Shown: positions 1-8,119, counted from the stretch's first letter. The stretch is DNA of 29,603 nucleotides from Chloroflexota bacterium (GCA_029265085.1 JAJUJY010000039.1:1-29603), one strand, 5' to 3'. A program made the numbers and translations. Notes: generated by a model not told the origin, from the letters alone.

Positions 1-37
1 CAATTTGCCTCGCTTTTCTCCCTGGCAAGTTCATCCT

Positions 38-484
38 TTAATAGGCTGCTTTGCGGCCTGCCTCAATACAGCTCAGTGCCGCCTCGCGGGAAAGAATTGG
101 GCCAACGCGCACCTGGATATCCGGAAACACAGCGAACAGTGCAGTTATAAATTCTTGCAGTTCCTGCAGGAGTTCCGGATGGATCACCCCATCTTCGTCA
201 CCCGGCAGCCCTGCCAGAATCTTATGGTCCACTTCCTTACCTTCATATTGCTCCAACAGCCCAAGCGGTTCGCACTCCACAATTGCGCCTGGTTCCAGAC
301 GCTGGCGGGTGATCAGGTAACAATCCAGGCTGCCGCCGTCTTCCGCGCAGGTATCCAGAATAAAGCCGTAGGGATAAGGATATGGGCGAGTTACCCGGCG
401 CGTTTCCTTATATTCCACCGTGCTTTCGTTATAGAGCCGCTTTTCGCAAGACCCAGCCTCAACCTGGATACAGACCTTGATCAT
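38..484 (-). CDS. Divergent family I inorganic pyrophosphatase-like protein
   Basis: The 148-residue protein matches the core of soluble family I pyrophosphatases. It has a YPYPYGFI segment followed by AEDGGSLDCYLIT, PGAIVECEPLGLL and a VDHKILAG segment, in the order seen in E. coli Ppa. Canonical enzymes hydrolyse PPi in the cytoplasm using Mg2+ held by clustered acidic residues. Here the DGDPVD signature reads DGGSLD, so the middle aspartate (E. coli D67) is glycine. The KYE motif near the N-terminus reads KRL, and no lysine is visible at the C-terminal YK position. At 148 residues it is shorter than E. coli Ppa (about 175). I chose the ATG at 484 because AGGA lies 6 bases upstream; the frame extends to a TTG at 502. 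The family assignment is fairly secure, but catalytic activity is doubtful. Confidence 0.72.
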   Translation of the reverse strand: MIKVCIQVEAGSCEKRLYNESTVEYKETRRVTRPYPYPYGFILDTCAEDGGSLDCYLITRQRLEPGAIVECEPLGLLEQYEGKEVDHKILAGLPGDEDGVIHPELLQELQEFITALFAVFPDIQVRVGPILSREAALSCIEAGRKAAY

Positions 485-565
485 AGCTATTCCTGACCTC
501 AAACCGCTGCGTTCACCGAGAAAATTTTTGTGGTTGGATTCCCCCGTTTTATATACAACAAGAAA

Positions 566-594
566 ATTATATCCACGGTCAGCTTAATCACCAA
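566..594 (-). promoter_or_regulatory. Candidate sigma70-type promoter of the pyrophosphatase-like gene
   Basis: On the minus strand TTGGTG (594-589) and a perfect TATAAT (571-566) are separated by 17 bases, about 80 bases upstream of the ATG at 484. The -10 box is perfect and the -35 box matches only the TTG. Confidence 0.5.
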
Positions 595-649
595 ATTATT
601 TCACCTGTCAAATGACGGCACCCGATTTCCACCACAACAAGCCACAATG

Positions 650-858
650 CAAACGCGCATGATTTGATAGTATCGATAGGTATGGTACTGGTTCTCAATA
701 TGAACCAGCCATTCTTTGCCGCAGATATGGGCGTACCGCATTTTCCAACACTTTTTGCGAGGCGGAATTACCAACCTCCACCGTCCCAATCAGGCAATCC
801 AGGGCATAATGTGCAAAGACCCAAACCGTATGCCAGTTCAAAAAACCGGCGGCTGGTT
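650..858 (-). pseudogene. Probable frameshifted remnant of a GNAT acetyltransferase
   Basis: No intact gene occupies the 356 bases between the pyrophosphatase-like gene and the GNAT gene. Translating the minus strand just downstream of the GNAT stop gives VEVGNSASQKVLENA, which resembles the GNAT motif N-x-A-S-x-x-V-L-E-K. That frame then runs to a TGA at 697-695. In the adjacent frame, starting at the same point, the sequence reads MRYAHICGKEWLVHIENQY followed by HTYRYYQIMR, which looks like the usual GNAT C-terminal strands. One frameshift after ENA would join the two halves. The upstream half of the domain is not recognisable, so this would be a decayed 3' part. Chance resemblance is possible. 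Confidence 0.45.
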
Positions 859-1404
859 TCAATGCACATAATAATCCTGTTCCAAAATACTCATCACAAT
901 CGCACTGTGATATTCACCTTCCCACAGCAGCACATCCCGCCGGACACCCTCGCGGACAAACCCGATTTTCTCATAAACATGCTGCGCGCGCGGGTTGAAA
1001 TCATACACTTCCAGCTCAATCCGGTGCAGCTTGAGCGTCTCGAAACCAAACGCCACCACAAGCCGGGCAGCTTCACTGCCGTGCCCTTTGCCAAAATGCT
1101 TTGCCCCGGCCAAAGCAATCCGGAAGTTTGCACTGCGATTTTCCCAATCAATATTATTCAGCACTGCTTCCCCAATATACGCGGGATCATCCTTTGTCGT
1201 GATTGCAAAATCAACCCGGTCATCTGCATGCACAATCCGCTGGCAATAATTTTGAACCTCTTCCAATGTAAAAACTGCCTGCGTGCCCGTCAGACGCACC
1301 GATTCCTCATCCGACAGGCTGGCAAACATTGCATCTGCATCGTCCGCGGTGATAGGGCGCAAAACAATATTTGTTCCGATAATGGTAGGCTTTTCCAAGA
1401 TCAC
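859..1404 (-). CDS. GNAT family N-acetyltransferase (RimJ/RimL/SpeG-like)
   Basis: This 181-residue protein is a single GNAT domain of the Acetyltransf_3 type. These proteins transfer an acetyl group from acetyl-CoA to an amine on a protein N-terminus, polyamine, antibiotic or other small molecule. It opens with the typical TNIVLRPITADDADAMF strand-helix. The acetyl-CoA-binding loop is represented by FGKGHGSEAARLVVAFGFE (about residues 104-122, R/Q-x-x-G-x-G/A-like). LHRIELEVYDFNPRAQHVYEKIGF follows, the usual fourth and fifth strands with the N-x-x-A-x-x-x-Y-E-K-x-G-F motif. The start is a GTG preceded by AGAGG. The substrate cannot be read from the sequence. An apparent GNAT remnant lies directly downstream. 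Confidence 0.88.
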   Translation of the reverse strand: MILEKPTIIGTNIVLRPITADDADAMFASLSDEESVRLTGTQAVFTLEEVQNYCQRIVHADDRVDFAITTKDDPAYIGEAVLNNIDWENRSANFRIALAGAKHFGKGHGSEAARLVVAFGFETLKLHRIELEVYDFNPRAQHVYEKIGFVREGVRRDVLLWEGEYHSAIVMSILEQDYYVH

Positions 1405-1558
1405 GTTCCTCTCAAGTCACTCGCTGGTTAGCTGGTATGTTGTCTATCCGGCCGGAAACACTTCTCCTGCGCTTCAAGCCGCTCCGTATTTATACCGTAA
1501 ATTTTCCCCGGCGAATGCTAAATGAGCACAATTTTCACCAATCCGCGCCGTCCGATCG

Positions 1559-1588
1559 TTAAAAAATACCGCCGAGGTACTATATAAT
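1559..1588 (+). promoter_or_regulatory. Candidate promoter of the cation/proton antiporter
   Basis: On the plus strand TTAAAA (1559-1564) is followed, after 18 bases, by a perfect TATAAT (1583-1588). It lies 47 bases ahead of the antiporter ATG at 1636, and it is the only rightward promoter I would propose in the window. Confidence 0.5.
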
Positions 1589-1635
1589 AAAACCAAATCC
1601 CCGTTTACTGGCCTAAAGATCGCGAGAAATTGAGC

Positions 1636-3123
1636 ATGAATTTTGATTTAAGCATCTCCATTGAAACGCTCTTCCTGGTGGCTGCTGTGCTGCTGGTATT
1701 AAGCGTGATTGCCAGTAAGTTCTCCGACCGGTTTGGTGTGCCTGCGCTGTTGATTTTCCTGCTGATCGGTATGCTGGCTGGTTCAGAAGGTTTTGGCGGT
1801 ATTTACTTTGACAATCCGATCATAACCCAATCGATTGGGTTTTTCGCGCTCACGGTCATCTTGTTTTCCGGCGGTCTGGATACCGAATGGGACAATATTC
1901 GCGGCGTGCTCAAAGAGTCTCTTACCCTGGCAACTCTCGGCGTTTTTCTGACCGCCTTCATTCTGGGGTATGCCGCCCATCTCATTTTGCGCATTTCACT
2001 GTTGGAAGGGCTGTTGATTGGGGCAATCACCTCATCCACCGATGCAGCCGCCGTTTTTGCGCTGCTCCGGTCGCAAGGTGTGCGCTTAAAGGGTAAATTA
2101 TCTCCTTTGCTGGAGTTTGAATCCGGCAGCAACGACCCGATGGCCGTATTCCTGACCATTGGATTAATCCAGCTCATCCAGCAGCCGGAACAATCATGGA
2201 CCAGCCTGATCCTGCTTTTCTTTCAGCAAATGATCATTGGTGGAATCCTGGGGGTTATTTTTGGGAAAATTTTGCTCTTCTTAATCAACCGCCTGCGCCT
2301 GGGGTATGACGGGCTGTACCCCGTTTTGACGCTGGGCGTATTATTATTGGCTTTTGCAGTGACCGCGTTCCTGAAAGGCAGCGGCTTCCTGGCAGTGTAC
2401 CTGGTCGGGCTGACCCTGGGACGTTCCGATTTTTTGCACAAGCGCAGCCTCTCACGGTTTTACGAAGGGCTGGCATGGCTTTCTCAGATCGTCATGTTTT
2501 TAACCCTGGGCTTATTTGTCTTTCCCAGCCGCCTGGTCCCGGTGATTGTGCCGGGGTTGATCCTGGCGGCTATTCTCATTTTCATCGCCCGCCCAATCAG
2601 CGTCTGGATTGGCCTGCTGCCGTTTTCTTACACCATGAGGGAAAAACATTTTGTCGCCTGGGTGGGGCTGCGCGGAGCGGTTCCGATTATCCTCGCCACC
2701 TACCCCAGGCTGGCCGGGCTGGATGAATCCGGATTGATTTTTAACATCGTCTTTTTTGTGGTGATTGCTTCCGTGTTAATTCAAGGCACAACCATCACAA
2801 GGCTGGCACGCTGGCTTAAAGTGGACGATCCAAACCAGCCAGAACCGCGCTACCCATTAGAAACCACGCCGCTGCAAGGATGGCGGGGCGTGCTGCGAGA
2901 AGTCATCATTAAAGAGAACTCTCCGGTGGTTGGCAAGGCCATTTTTGAAATCAAACTACCCAAAGAATACCTGGTTGTGTTGATTGCCCGCAAAGATGAA
3001 TTCTTGATTCCCAACGGCAGCATTGTGATCCATGCAAACGACCGGATGCTGGGGCTGGCAAAACCGGAAGCCCACCAGAAGATTCTTGCGTTGATTAAAC
3101 CACTTCCAGAGAAAACGGAATAA
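1636..3123 (+). CDS. nhaP2: CPA1 cation/proton antiporter with C-terminal TrkA-C domain
   Basis: The 495-residue protein is an inner-membrane antiporter of the CPA1 family, closest in layout to the K+/H+ antiporter NhaP2 (CvrA). It should exchange cytoplasmic K+ or Na+ for external protons in pH and osmotic homeostasis. About 12-13 hydrophobic segments span residues 10-395. Visible family motifs are FSGGLDT (about 77-83), SSTDAAAVF (133-141) and the ion-site segment ESGSNDP with the key Asn-Asp pair near 166-167. The C-terminal cytoplasmic part (about 410-490) holds VVGKAIFEIKLPKEYLVVLI and an NGSIVIHANDRML segment typical of TrkA-C regulatory domains. I prefer the ATG at 1636 to the TTG at 1630. 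It is the only rightward gene and faces galE convergently. Ion specificity is not readable, so the symbol is tentative. Confidence 0.85.
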   Translation: MNFDLSISIETLFLVAAVLLVLSVIASKFSDRFGVPALLIFLLIGMLAGSEGFGGIYFDNPIITQSIGFFALTVILFSGGLDTEWDNIRGVLKESLTLATLGVFLTAFILGYAAHLILRISLLEGLLIGAITSSTDAAAVFALLRSQGVRLKGKLSPLLEFESGSNDPMAVFLTIGLIQLIQQPEQSWTSLILLFFQQMIIGGILGVIFGKILLFLINRLRLGYDGLYPVLTLGVLLLAFAVTAFLKGSGFLAVYLVGLTLGRSDFLHKRSLSRFYEGLAWLSQIVMFLTLGLFVFPSRLVPVIVPGLILAAILIFIARPISVWIGLLPFSYTMREKHFVAWVGLRGAVPIILATYPRLAGLDESGLIFNIVFFVVIASVLIQGTTITRLARWLKVDDPNQPEPRYPLETTPLQGWRGVLREVIIKENSPVVGKAIFEIKLPKEYLVVLIARKDEFLIPNGSIVIHANDRMLGLAKPEAHQKILALIKPLPEKTE

Positions 3124-3150
3124 TCACTGCTGCTGCCAGCCCCCTTCACA

Positions 3151-3186
3151 CAAAGAAGAACTGCCTGGTTGTGCGTTACCAGGCAG
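3151..3186 (-). terminator. Intrinsic terminator for the galE operon
   Basis: A perfect 9-bp stem, CTGCCTGGT (3161-3169) and ACCAGGCAG (3178-3186), has an 8-base loop. Read on the minus strand it is followed by TTCTTCTTTG, so it should end leftward transcription from galE. It sits between the two convergent genes and could slow rightward readthrough too, but no T-tract follows on the plus strand. Confidence 0.75.
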
Positions 3187-3212
3187 CCCCATGAAAAAGC
3201 AATTGGTCGATT

Positions 3213-4226
3213 TTAGCGGTAGTGAATAATATTGGTGCGGACCTCGCCCCAACGCAGCGCATCCGCAATACCTTGTTCGATGCTCAGTTTGGCCTTCCAG
3301 TCCAGCAATCGCGCAGCCGTATCCGCATTGGCATACGCGCCAGCCACATCACCCGGACGGGGCGGCATTTCTTTCAGCGGCAGCGATTTGCCGTACACAT
3401 TTTCAAACGCCTTAACCAGCTCGCGCACGGTCACACCCAGGCCCGTACCCAGGTTGATCACCAGGTAATTATCCGCCGGGTTCCCTGCCCGCTCAAATAC
3501 CTGGTCAAAATTCAAGACCGCTGCAAGATGTGCTTCGGCCAGGTCCCAAACATGGACATAGTCGCGGATACCACTGCCGTCACGAGTCGGCCAGTCCACA
3601 CCGGTCAATTCAAAATAAGGCAGTGCTCCCAGGGCCACATCCACCATCTTCCCCAACACATGGCTCGGCCGTTCAATATGGATGCCGGTGCGCATCTTGG
3701 GGTCTGCCCCAATCGGGTTAAAGTAGCGCAGAGCGATGCCTTTCATCCCGTAGCCGATGCAGAAATCCCGCAGAATCATTTCCATCATATATTTGGTGCG
3801 AGCATACGGGCTGGACGGTTTAAGCGGTGAGCTTTCGGTCACCATGTAGCCGGGCACGATATCATACAATGATGCGGAGGAGCTAAAAACCACGCGCGGG
3901 TAGCCCAATTTTTTGAGCACGCGGAATAACTCCAGTGATTTGGCCACGTTCTCGTGGTAATACTCGTAGGGTTTCTGCACCGATTCAGGCACAATAATCA
4001 AAGCCGCGCAGTGAATGGTTGCCTGAATTTCTGGGTGATCATGAAAGATGGTTTCCAGAATGTGTTCATCGGCAATATCGCCTTTGTAAAAGATACGCCC
4101 GCGGGTAAATTCTTCTCGCCCGGTTGCCAGGTTATCCAGCAAAATCGGGGTATGGCCGCTGTCAATCAAGGCTGACGCAATGGTGCTGCCAATGTATCCG
4201 GCTCCGCCGGTGATCAAGAATTTCAT
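3213..4226 (-). CDS. galE: UDP-glucose 4-epimerase
   Basis: This 337-residue extended short-chain dehydrogenase interconverts UDP-glucose and UDP-galactose (or the GlcNAc/GalNAc forms) with bound NAD+. The Rossmann glycine motif GGAGYIG is at residues 7-13, the cofactor acidic segment LLDNLATG at 29-36, the SSSASLY active-site strand at 115-121, and the catalytic Y-x-x-x-K pair at Tyr141/Lys145 in PYARTKYMMEMIL. The sugar-binding ALRYFNPIGA segment and the IRDYVHVWDLAEAH motif are intact. The length matches the family (about 330-340). AGGAGG lies close to the ATG. It is the last gene of an operon with two glycosyl-transfer proteins, so it probably supplies UDP-galactose-type donors for surface glycans; a housekeeping Leloir role is also possible. 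Confidence 0.93.
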   Translation of the reverse strand: MKFLITGGAGYIGSTIASALIDSGHTPILLDNLATGREEFTRGRIFYKGDIADEHILETIFHDHPEIQATIHCAALIIVPESVQKPYEYYHENVAKSLELFRVLKKLGYPRVVFSSSASLYDIVPGYMVTESSPLKPSSPYARTKYMMEMILRDFCIGYGMKGIALRYFNPIGADPKMRTGIHIERPSHVLGKMVDVALGALPYFELTGVDWPTRDGSGIRDYVHVWDLAEAHLAAVLNFDQVFERAGNPADNYLVINLGTGLGVTVRELVKAFENVYGKSLPLKEMPPRPGDVAGAYANADTAARLLDWKAKLSIEQGIADALRWGEVRTNIIHYR

Positions 4227-4244
4227 ATGCCTCCTCAGGGATGA

Positions 4245-6302
4245 TTAAGGGTTGCAGGAAAATTCGGATTGAATAGTTGAAACAACAAGCTCTTTTTCCG
4301 GACTGCCCGGTGTGGTGCGGTCAATCCGCTCCCACAGGCGGCAAAGCACCGGGTGAAACGCAGGAGTAACCTGCCCCGATTCGCGGCTTAATTCAAGCGC
4401 ACGCTGCCAGTTACCCATCTGGGCATAACCTTCAATAAAGGGTAAACGTTCCGCCGGATCATTGGGATAATCGCCCAGGGCAAAGGCTTCTTCACCCAAA
4501 GCAACTACCTTTTGCCAATCGCCGCTTTGCCGGGCAAGGTCTGCTTTTGCATAATAATAACACCAACCGTGCGCCGGTTCTGTGCCATAATACGCAGGCA
4601 TCGGCTGCGCAGGTTGAGCAGGGTCAGGAATGATCCACGCGGTTGAACTTAACTGGACCGCCGCATCGCGCAGCAGCCCAGGCACAAACCAGTTTTCCCC
4701 TTCCACTTCCGGGTCTAAAACGCGCAAACAGGCTGGTGGCGCATAAAAAACAGCCACCACCTGCGAGGTGCTGCCCTGAAAATTTGCCGCCAGGTAATCC
4801 ACCTGGATGGGCAGTCCGGGCTTCAATTCCGGCAGATTGTTCTTTCCCAGGCGCACAGCCGGAAAGAAAAACATCGCCTGCAAGTCCTGGGTCTGATTGT
4901 CCGGGAAATAGATCCAATTGAGCGGGGCGGTCAGTGAATTATCACTGTAATAGCGCAGTGAAAGATCGTTAGACATCAGGGTTGTGCCCGGTTGGAGCTG
5001 CGGAATGCGCCAGGTAAGCTGCCAGAACAAGGTGCGCTGCGCCAGCCAATCACGGCGGTAGGAAGTGGCATTTTCAAAGTGATGGCCGATAGAGAGGGTG
5101 ATCACCAGTCCAACCAGCAGCGCGCGCACCCAGGCGCGCCCTGGAATCAGTTGGATCAAGCCGGTCAGCAGCAGCACCGACCCCAGCAGAAATGGCAAGG
5201 TGAAGCGGTCATTGGGAAACACCAGGGTCACCGGCAGCTCAGTCAACCAGAAAGGCCACCCCGCCACCAACAGCGCAAGCATACCCAGCCCGCCAGCCGT
5301 GCCCGCCCAACGCAGGCGGTCTTTGTACATACCCTCAGGCGCAGCCCGCTGACCTACCAGATATCCTGCCGTCAGCACCAATCCAGCTGCCAGCACAGCC
5401 AGGTACAATACAAGGTTGGTTTTCCCCAACCCGGCCAGATCGGGCAGCCGGAAAATCTGCCCCCAGGCAGCAACTCCGGCGGTGAAGGTCTGCGAAACAA
5501 CCTGCCCAAGCAAGGCGGCAAGCGCCTGCAGCGGCTGTGTTTTTAACTGCTCAAAAAAGACCGGGGCGTAATTATTGGTCTGGTATTCAAAGAAAAATGC
5601 GCGCCAGATACCCACCCCCAGGAAAACAACCAGATACGGCAGGTAGGTGAGCGCAGTGCGCTTGATGCGCGAACGAAAATCCGCAACCGGCTCAGCGAAA
5701 ACCACCCAAAGAAACAGCGGGCGGAGCAAATCCAGCAGAAAAAAATATTCCATGCAAGCCAGGTTAATCAGTGAAGCGGCCAGTGCCACCACCACCCAAA
5801 GCCCGCGGCGGCTTTCTGCGCGTACCGCGCGCAGCATGGCATATAAAGAAAAGAGATAACTGGAGAGAACGATAAAGAAATGGCCGTACACCATCGCGAT
5901 GGCCTGTTGGCCAAAGCCTGGGTACACCAAAAATGCCAGTGCAGCCCAGGCAGCCGCTCGTTCCTGGCGCGGCCATAGCTGGCGGAAAAATAGCCAAAAA
6001 CAAACTGCGCTGACCCAACGCCAAAATACAGCAAAAATCTGCCACTGCCACGGAGATGATCCCAACAGCGCATTAGATACCTGGTAAAGCAAGCCCCACA
6101 CCGGGCGGTTGGTGGAAAAATAACGCGCCAGGCCGGAAAGACCGTAATTTTCGGCGATAAAAATCATTGGGAAATCATCCCAATAAAAGCCCAGCCAGAG
6201 GAACAATATGCCGTAAGCCAGTACCGCTGCACCAAGCAGCACCAGCGGAAAACGCGCCGGGGCAAAGACAAAGGCTGCAATTTTTTTCAATCGATCAGTC
6301 AT
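4245..6302 (-). CDS. GT-C-like integral membrane glycosyltransferase with C-terminal TPR-like repeats
   Basis: The 685-residue protein has about ten hydrophobic segments in residues 15-430, then a soluble C-terminal half. After the first membrane segment comes FYWDDFPM (Asp42-Asp43), the place where GT-C enzymes (PMT, ArnT and oligosaccharyltransferase families) carry a catalytic acidic pair. STNRPVWGLLYQ follows. GT-C enzymes move sugars from polyprenyl-phosphate donors to acceptors on the outer face of the membrane. The last ~110 residues contain CYYYAKADLARQSGDWQKV and LPFIEGYAQMGNWQRALELS, two TPR-like helical hairpins. The ATG at 6302 overlaps the upstream GT2 gene within ATGACTGA, implying translational coupling. 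A TTG at 6341 would extend it by 13 residues. Function is inferred from topology and neighbours; no family member is recognised with certainty. Confidence 0.7.
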   Translation of the reverse strand: MTDRLKKIAAFVFAPARFPLVLLGAAVLAYGILFLWLGFYWDDFPMIFIAENYGLSGLARYFSTNRPVWGLLYQVSNALLGSSPWQWQIFAVFWRWVSAVCFWLFFRQLWPRQERAAAWAALAFLVYPGFGQQAIAMVYGHFFIVLSSYLFSLYAMLRAVRAESRRGLWVVVALAASLINLACMEYFFLLDLLRPLFLWVVFAEPVADFRSRIKRTALTYLPYLVVFLGVGIWRAFFFEYQTNNYAPVFFEQLKTQPLQALAALLGQVVSQTFTAGVAAWGQIFRLPDLAGLGKTNLVLYLAVLAAGLVLTAGYLVGQRAAPEGMYKDRLRWAGTAGGLGMLALLVAGWPFWLTELPVTLVFPNDRFTLPFLLGSVLLLTGLIQLIPGRAWVRALLVGLVITLSIGHHFENATSYRRDWLAQRTLFWQLTWRIPQLQPGTTLMSNDLSLRYYSDNSLTAPLNWIYFPDNQTQDLQAMFFFPAVRLGKNNLPELKPGLPIQVDYLAANFQGSTSQVVAVFYAPPACLRVLDPEVEGENWFVPGLLRDAAVQLSSTAWIIPDPAQPAQPMPAYYGTEPAHGWCYYYAKADLARQSGDWQKVVALGEEAFALGDYPNDPAERLPFIEGYAQMGNWQRALELSRESGQVTPAFHPVLCRLWERIDRTTPGSPEKELVVSTIQSEFSCNP

Positions 6303-7281
6303 GCTTTGTTTCTTCGGAAGTAGAATGCGCTGCTTGGGCAATATGCTTGCTGCGAATCAGGTAAATGGGGCGGTCTTTGACTTCCTGAAAAATATAGCCC
6401 ACGTAAATGCCAATAAAGCCGAGGGTAATCATCAGCGCGCCGCCCACCACCAGCAGCACAAACATCAATGAACTCCAGCCGGGTTCCAGGTGTGAAATAT
6501 TACCGGTGACCCAAAAACTGAGCACATAAATTGCTTCTACCAGGGCAAGGATTAAAAAGATCGCCCCAATGGTCAGGCTGATATACAACGGCATGAGCGA
6601 AAAGGAAAATACCGCATTGGTTGCCAGGCGCAGCATCTTTTTCAACGAGTACTTGGAACGTCCGCCCAATCGAGCCTGCGGCGTATAAGGCAAAATAACC
6701 GTGCGGAATCCCATCCAGGCGACCATTCCGCGCAGGAAACGCTGGTATTCGCGCAGCGAATTGAGCGCGCCCGCTGCTGAGCGGTTGAGCAGGCGAAAAT
6801 CCCCCGCGCCTGGAATTACCCGGGTGTCACCAATACGGTTAATAAAACGGTAAAACTGGTCTGAGGTCCAGCGTTTAAAGGGGGAAGCCTGCTGCGGCTC
6901 CACCCGCTGTGTCAGCACCACATCATAGCCCGATTCGGCCAGCCGCAGCATCTCCGCAATCATCGATGGGGGATGCTCCCCGTCACCGTCCATTGTGATC
7001 ACAAAATCCGCGCTGGCTTGATCCAGCCCGGCAGTAATCGCAGCCTGGTGGCCAAAGTTGCGGCTCAAGTCCAGCACGCTCACCCGCGGGTCCGCCTCAG
7101 CGAGCGCTTCCAGCTGCGCCAGTGTGCCGTCCGATGAGCCGTCATTCACAAAAATAAACCCGAAGTGATAAGGCAAACCAGCCACTGCGGTGCTGAGCTG
7201 CTGGTAAAACGCAGCAATCACAGCCTCTTCGTTATAGACCGGCACAACCACTTCAACGGACTTGGGATCAGTCGGATTCAA
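6295..7281 (-). CDS. GT2 family glycosyltransferase, DPM1/ArnC/GtrB-like, with two C-terminal membrane helices
   Basis: This 328-residue enzyme probably transfers a sugar from a nucleotide-sugar to a polyprenyl phosphate at the cytoplasmic membrane face. The GT-A fold signatures are clear: VVVPVYNEEAVI (11-22), VNDGSSDGT (45-53), DLSRNFGHQAAITAGLDQA (71-89) and the metal-binding DGD at 98-100. Two hydrophobic segments near residues 230-255 and 265-290 form the usual C-terminal anchor, giving the length typical of ArnC/GtrB-type proteins. The apparent start is a TTG at 7281 because an in-frame TAA lies two codons upstream; GAGG is 10 bases away. It heads the operon with the GT-C-like protein and GalE, consistent with making its lipid-linked donor. 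The sugar is unknown. Confidence 0.88.
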   Translation of the reverse strand: MNPTDPKSVEVVVPVYNEEAVIAAFYQQLSTAVAGLPYHFGFIFVNDGSSDGTLAQLEALAEADPRVSVLDLSRNFGHQAAITAGLDQASADFVITMDGDGEHPPSMIAEMLRLAESGYDVVLTQRVEPQQASPFKRWTSDQFYRFINRIGDTRVIPGAGDFRLLNRSAAGALNSLREYQRFLRGMVAWMGFRTVILPYTPQARLGGRSKYSLKKMLRLATNAVFSFSLMPLYISLTIGAIFLILALVEAIYVLSFWVTGNISHLEPGWSSLMFVLLVVGGALMITLGFIGIYVGYIFQEVKDRPIYLIRSKHIAQAAHSTSEETKHD

Positions 7282-7331
7282 GATTTACCAACCTCAGTGT
7301 GAAGATCAGGCAGGAGCAAGAAGATTTTCAT
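7278..7331 (-). CDS. Possible 17-codon leader ORF upstream of the GT2 gene
   Basis: An ATG at 7331 is preceded by GGAGG about 10 bases upstream, a better ribosome site than the GT2 gene's own. It opens a frame encoding MKIFLLLPDLHTEVGKS. Its TGA (7280-7278) overlaps the TTG start of the GT2 gene (7281-7279) in the string CTTGA. It could be a translationally coupled leader peptide or the true N-terminus displaced by a frameshift. The peptide matches nothing I know. Confidence 0.35.
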   Translation of the reverse strand: MKIFLLLPDLHTEVGKS

Positions 7332-7357
7332 GGAATGATTCCTCCCCTCCTTACGGC

Positions 7358-7392
7358 AAAAACAAAACCTTCGAACGTTTCCGCCGAAGGTT
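7358..7392 (-). terminator. Intrinsic terminator after the transaldolase-like gene
   Basis: An 8-bp perfect stem, AACCTTCG (7366-7373) and CGAAGGTT (7385-7392), has an 11-base loop. On the minus strand it is followed by TTTTGTTTTT, ending transcription that comes leftward from 7448. Confidence 0.8.
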
Positions 7393-7447
7393 AAGTATAT
7401 CAAACTCCGCTGATTAGCGAACAACCAATTTTACCGCGATCCGGCGC

Positions 7448-8119
7448 TTAGTGGCTGCCGCCCATCATAGCCCGAGAAGCGTCAGCCGGAAGTCCTATCC
7501 CGTTTTGGGTGAATTCCTGCCAGGTTTCCTCGCTGATCGGCTGCGTGGTCATCGCTTCTAACATCGCCAGCGGCATGGTCATTGAGGTTATCCCGGCCTG
7601 CCGGATGGCAATCACCTCATCCAGCGACTTGATACTGGCAGCCAATACGGTAGTCTCTGTGCCCTGCAGCGCCGTAACCATTTCGCGGGCAAGCCGCAGT
7701 CCGTCATCCAACAGGGTCATGGCGCGGTGGAAATAAATCACCGCATAACGCGCACCCGCGGCTTGTGCTACCATAGCCTGGGCAGCGTGATAGATACCCG
7801 TGACGCAAATGGGGATATATGGCGAAAGCCGCGAAGCAGCCTCAAAACCAATCTTGACCGCAGGGATTTTAACCACCAACTGGCGGCCAAGCAGTAAATG
7901 CGCCATATCCGCCTCAGCCAACATCCCCTTCAGGTCGGTAGCGGTTAACTGGTAAAAAACCGGACCACTGGTCAGGTTTGCCAGCGCCCGCAGGGTTTCG
8001 GATGGAGTGCGGTCGCTCTTCGCCAGCAGCACCGGGTTGGTGGTAATCCCCTTAACCCACCCCCATTGTGAGGCAATTTCGGCATCGCGAATGACCGCGG
8101 AATCAAGAAATAGTTCCAT
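7448..8119 (-). CDS. Transaldolase / fructose-6-phosphate aldolase-like protein
   Basis: The 223-residue protein belongs to the short transaldolase subfamily that includes E. coli FsaA and TalC. These form a Schiff base with a lysine and cleave fructose 6-phosphate or transfer dihydroxyacetone units. The start MELFLDS carries the conserved aspartate (Asp6). GITTNPVLLAKS near 25-36 is the TTNP signature, and the Schiff-base lysine is Lys84 in LVVKIPA. The segment TGIYHAAQAMVAQAAGARYA matches FSA's TAVYGAAQ region with its tyrosine. VLAASIKS also fits. The length matches FSA (220). I chose the ATG at 8119 because AGAGG lies 8 bases upstream and MELFLD aligns with FSA's start. The FSA-versus-transaldolase choice is not certain. 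It is flanked by its own promoter candidate and terminator, so it is probably monocistronic. Confidence 0.88.
   Translation of the reverse strand: MELFLDSAVIRDAEIASQWGWVKGITTNPVLLAKSDRTPSETLRALANLTSGPVFYQLTATDLKGMLAEADMAHLLLGRQLVVKIPAVKIGFEAASRLSPYIPICVTGIYHAAQAMVAQAAGARYAVIYFHRAMTLLDDGLRLAREMVTALQGTETTVLAASIKSLDEVIAIRQAGITSMTMPLAMLEAMTTQPISEETWQEFTQNGIGLPADASRAMMGGSH

Noticed and set aside
5..496. A 163-codon plus-strand frame opposite the pyrophosphatase-like gene
   Set aside because: The minus-strand frame matches a known family along its length; the plus-strand frame does not.
664..1431. A 255-codon plus-strand open frame
   Set aside because: It is antisense to the GNAT gene and its remnant and shows no domain motif.
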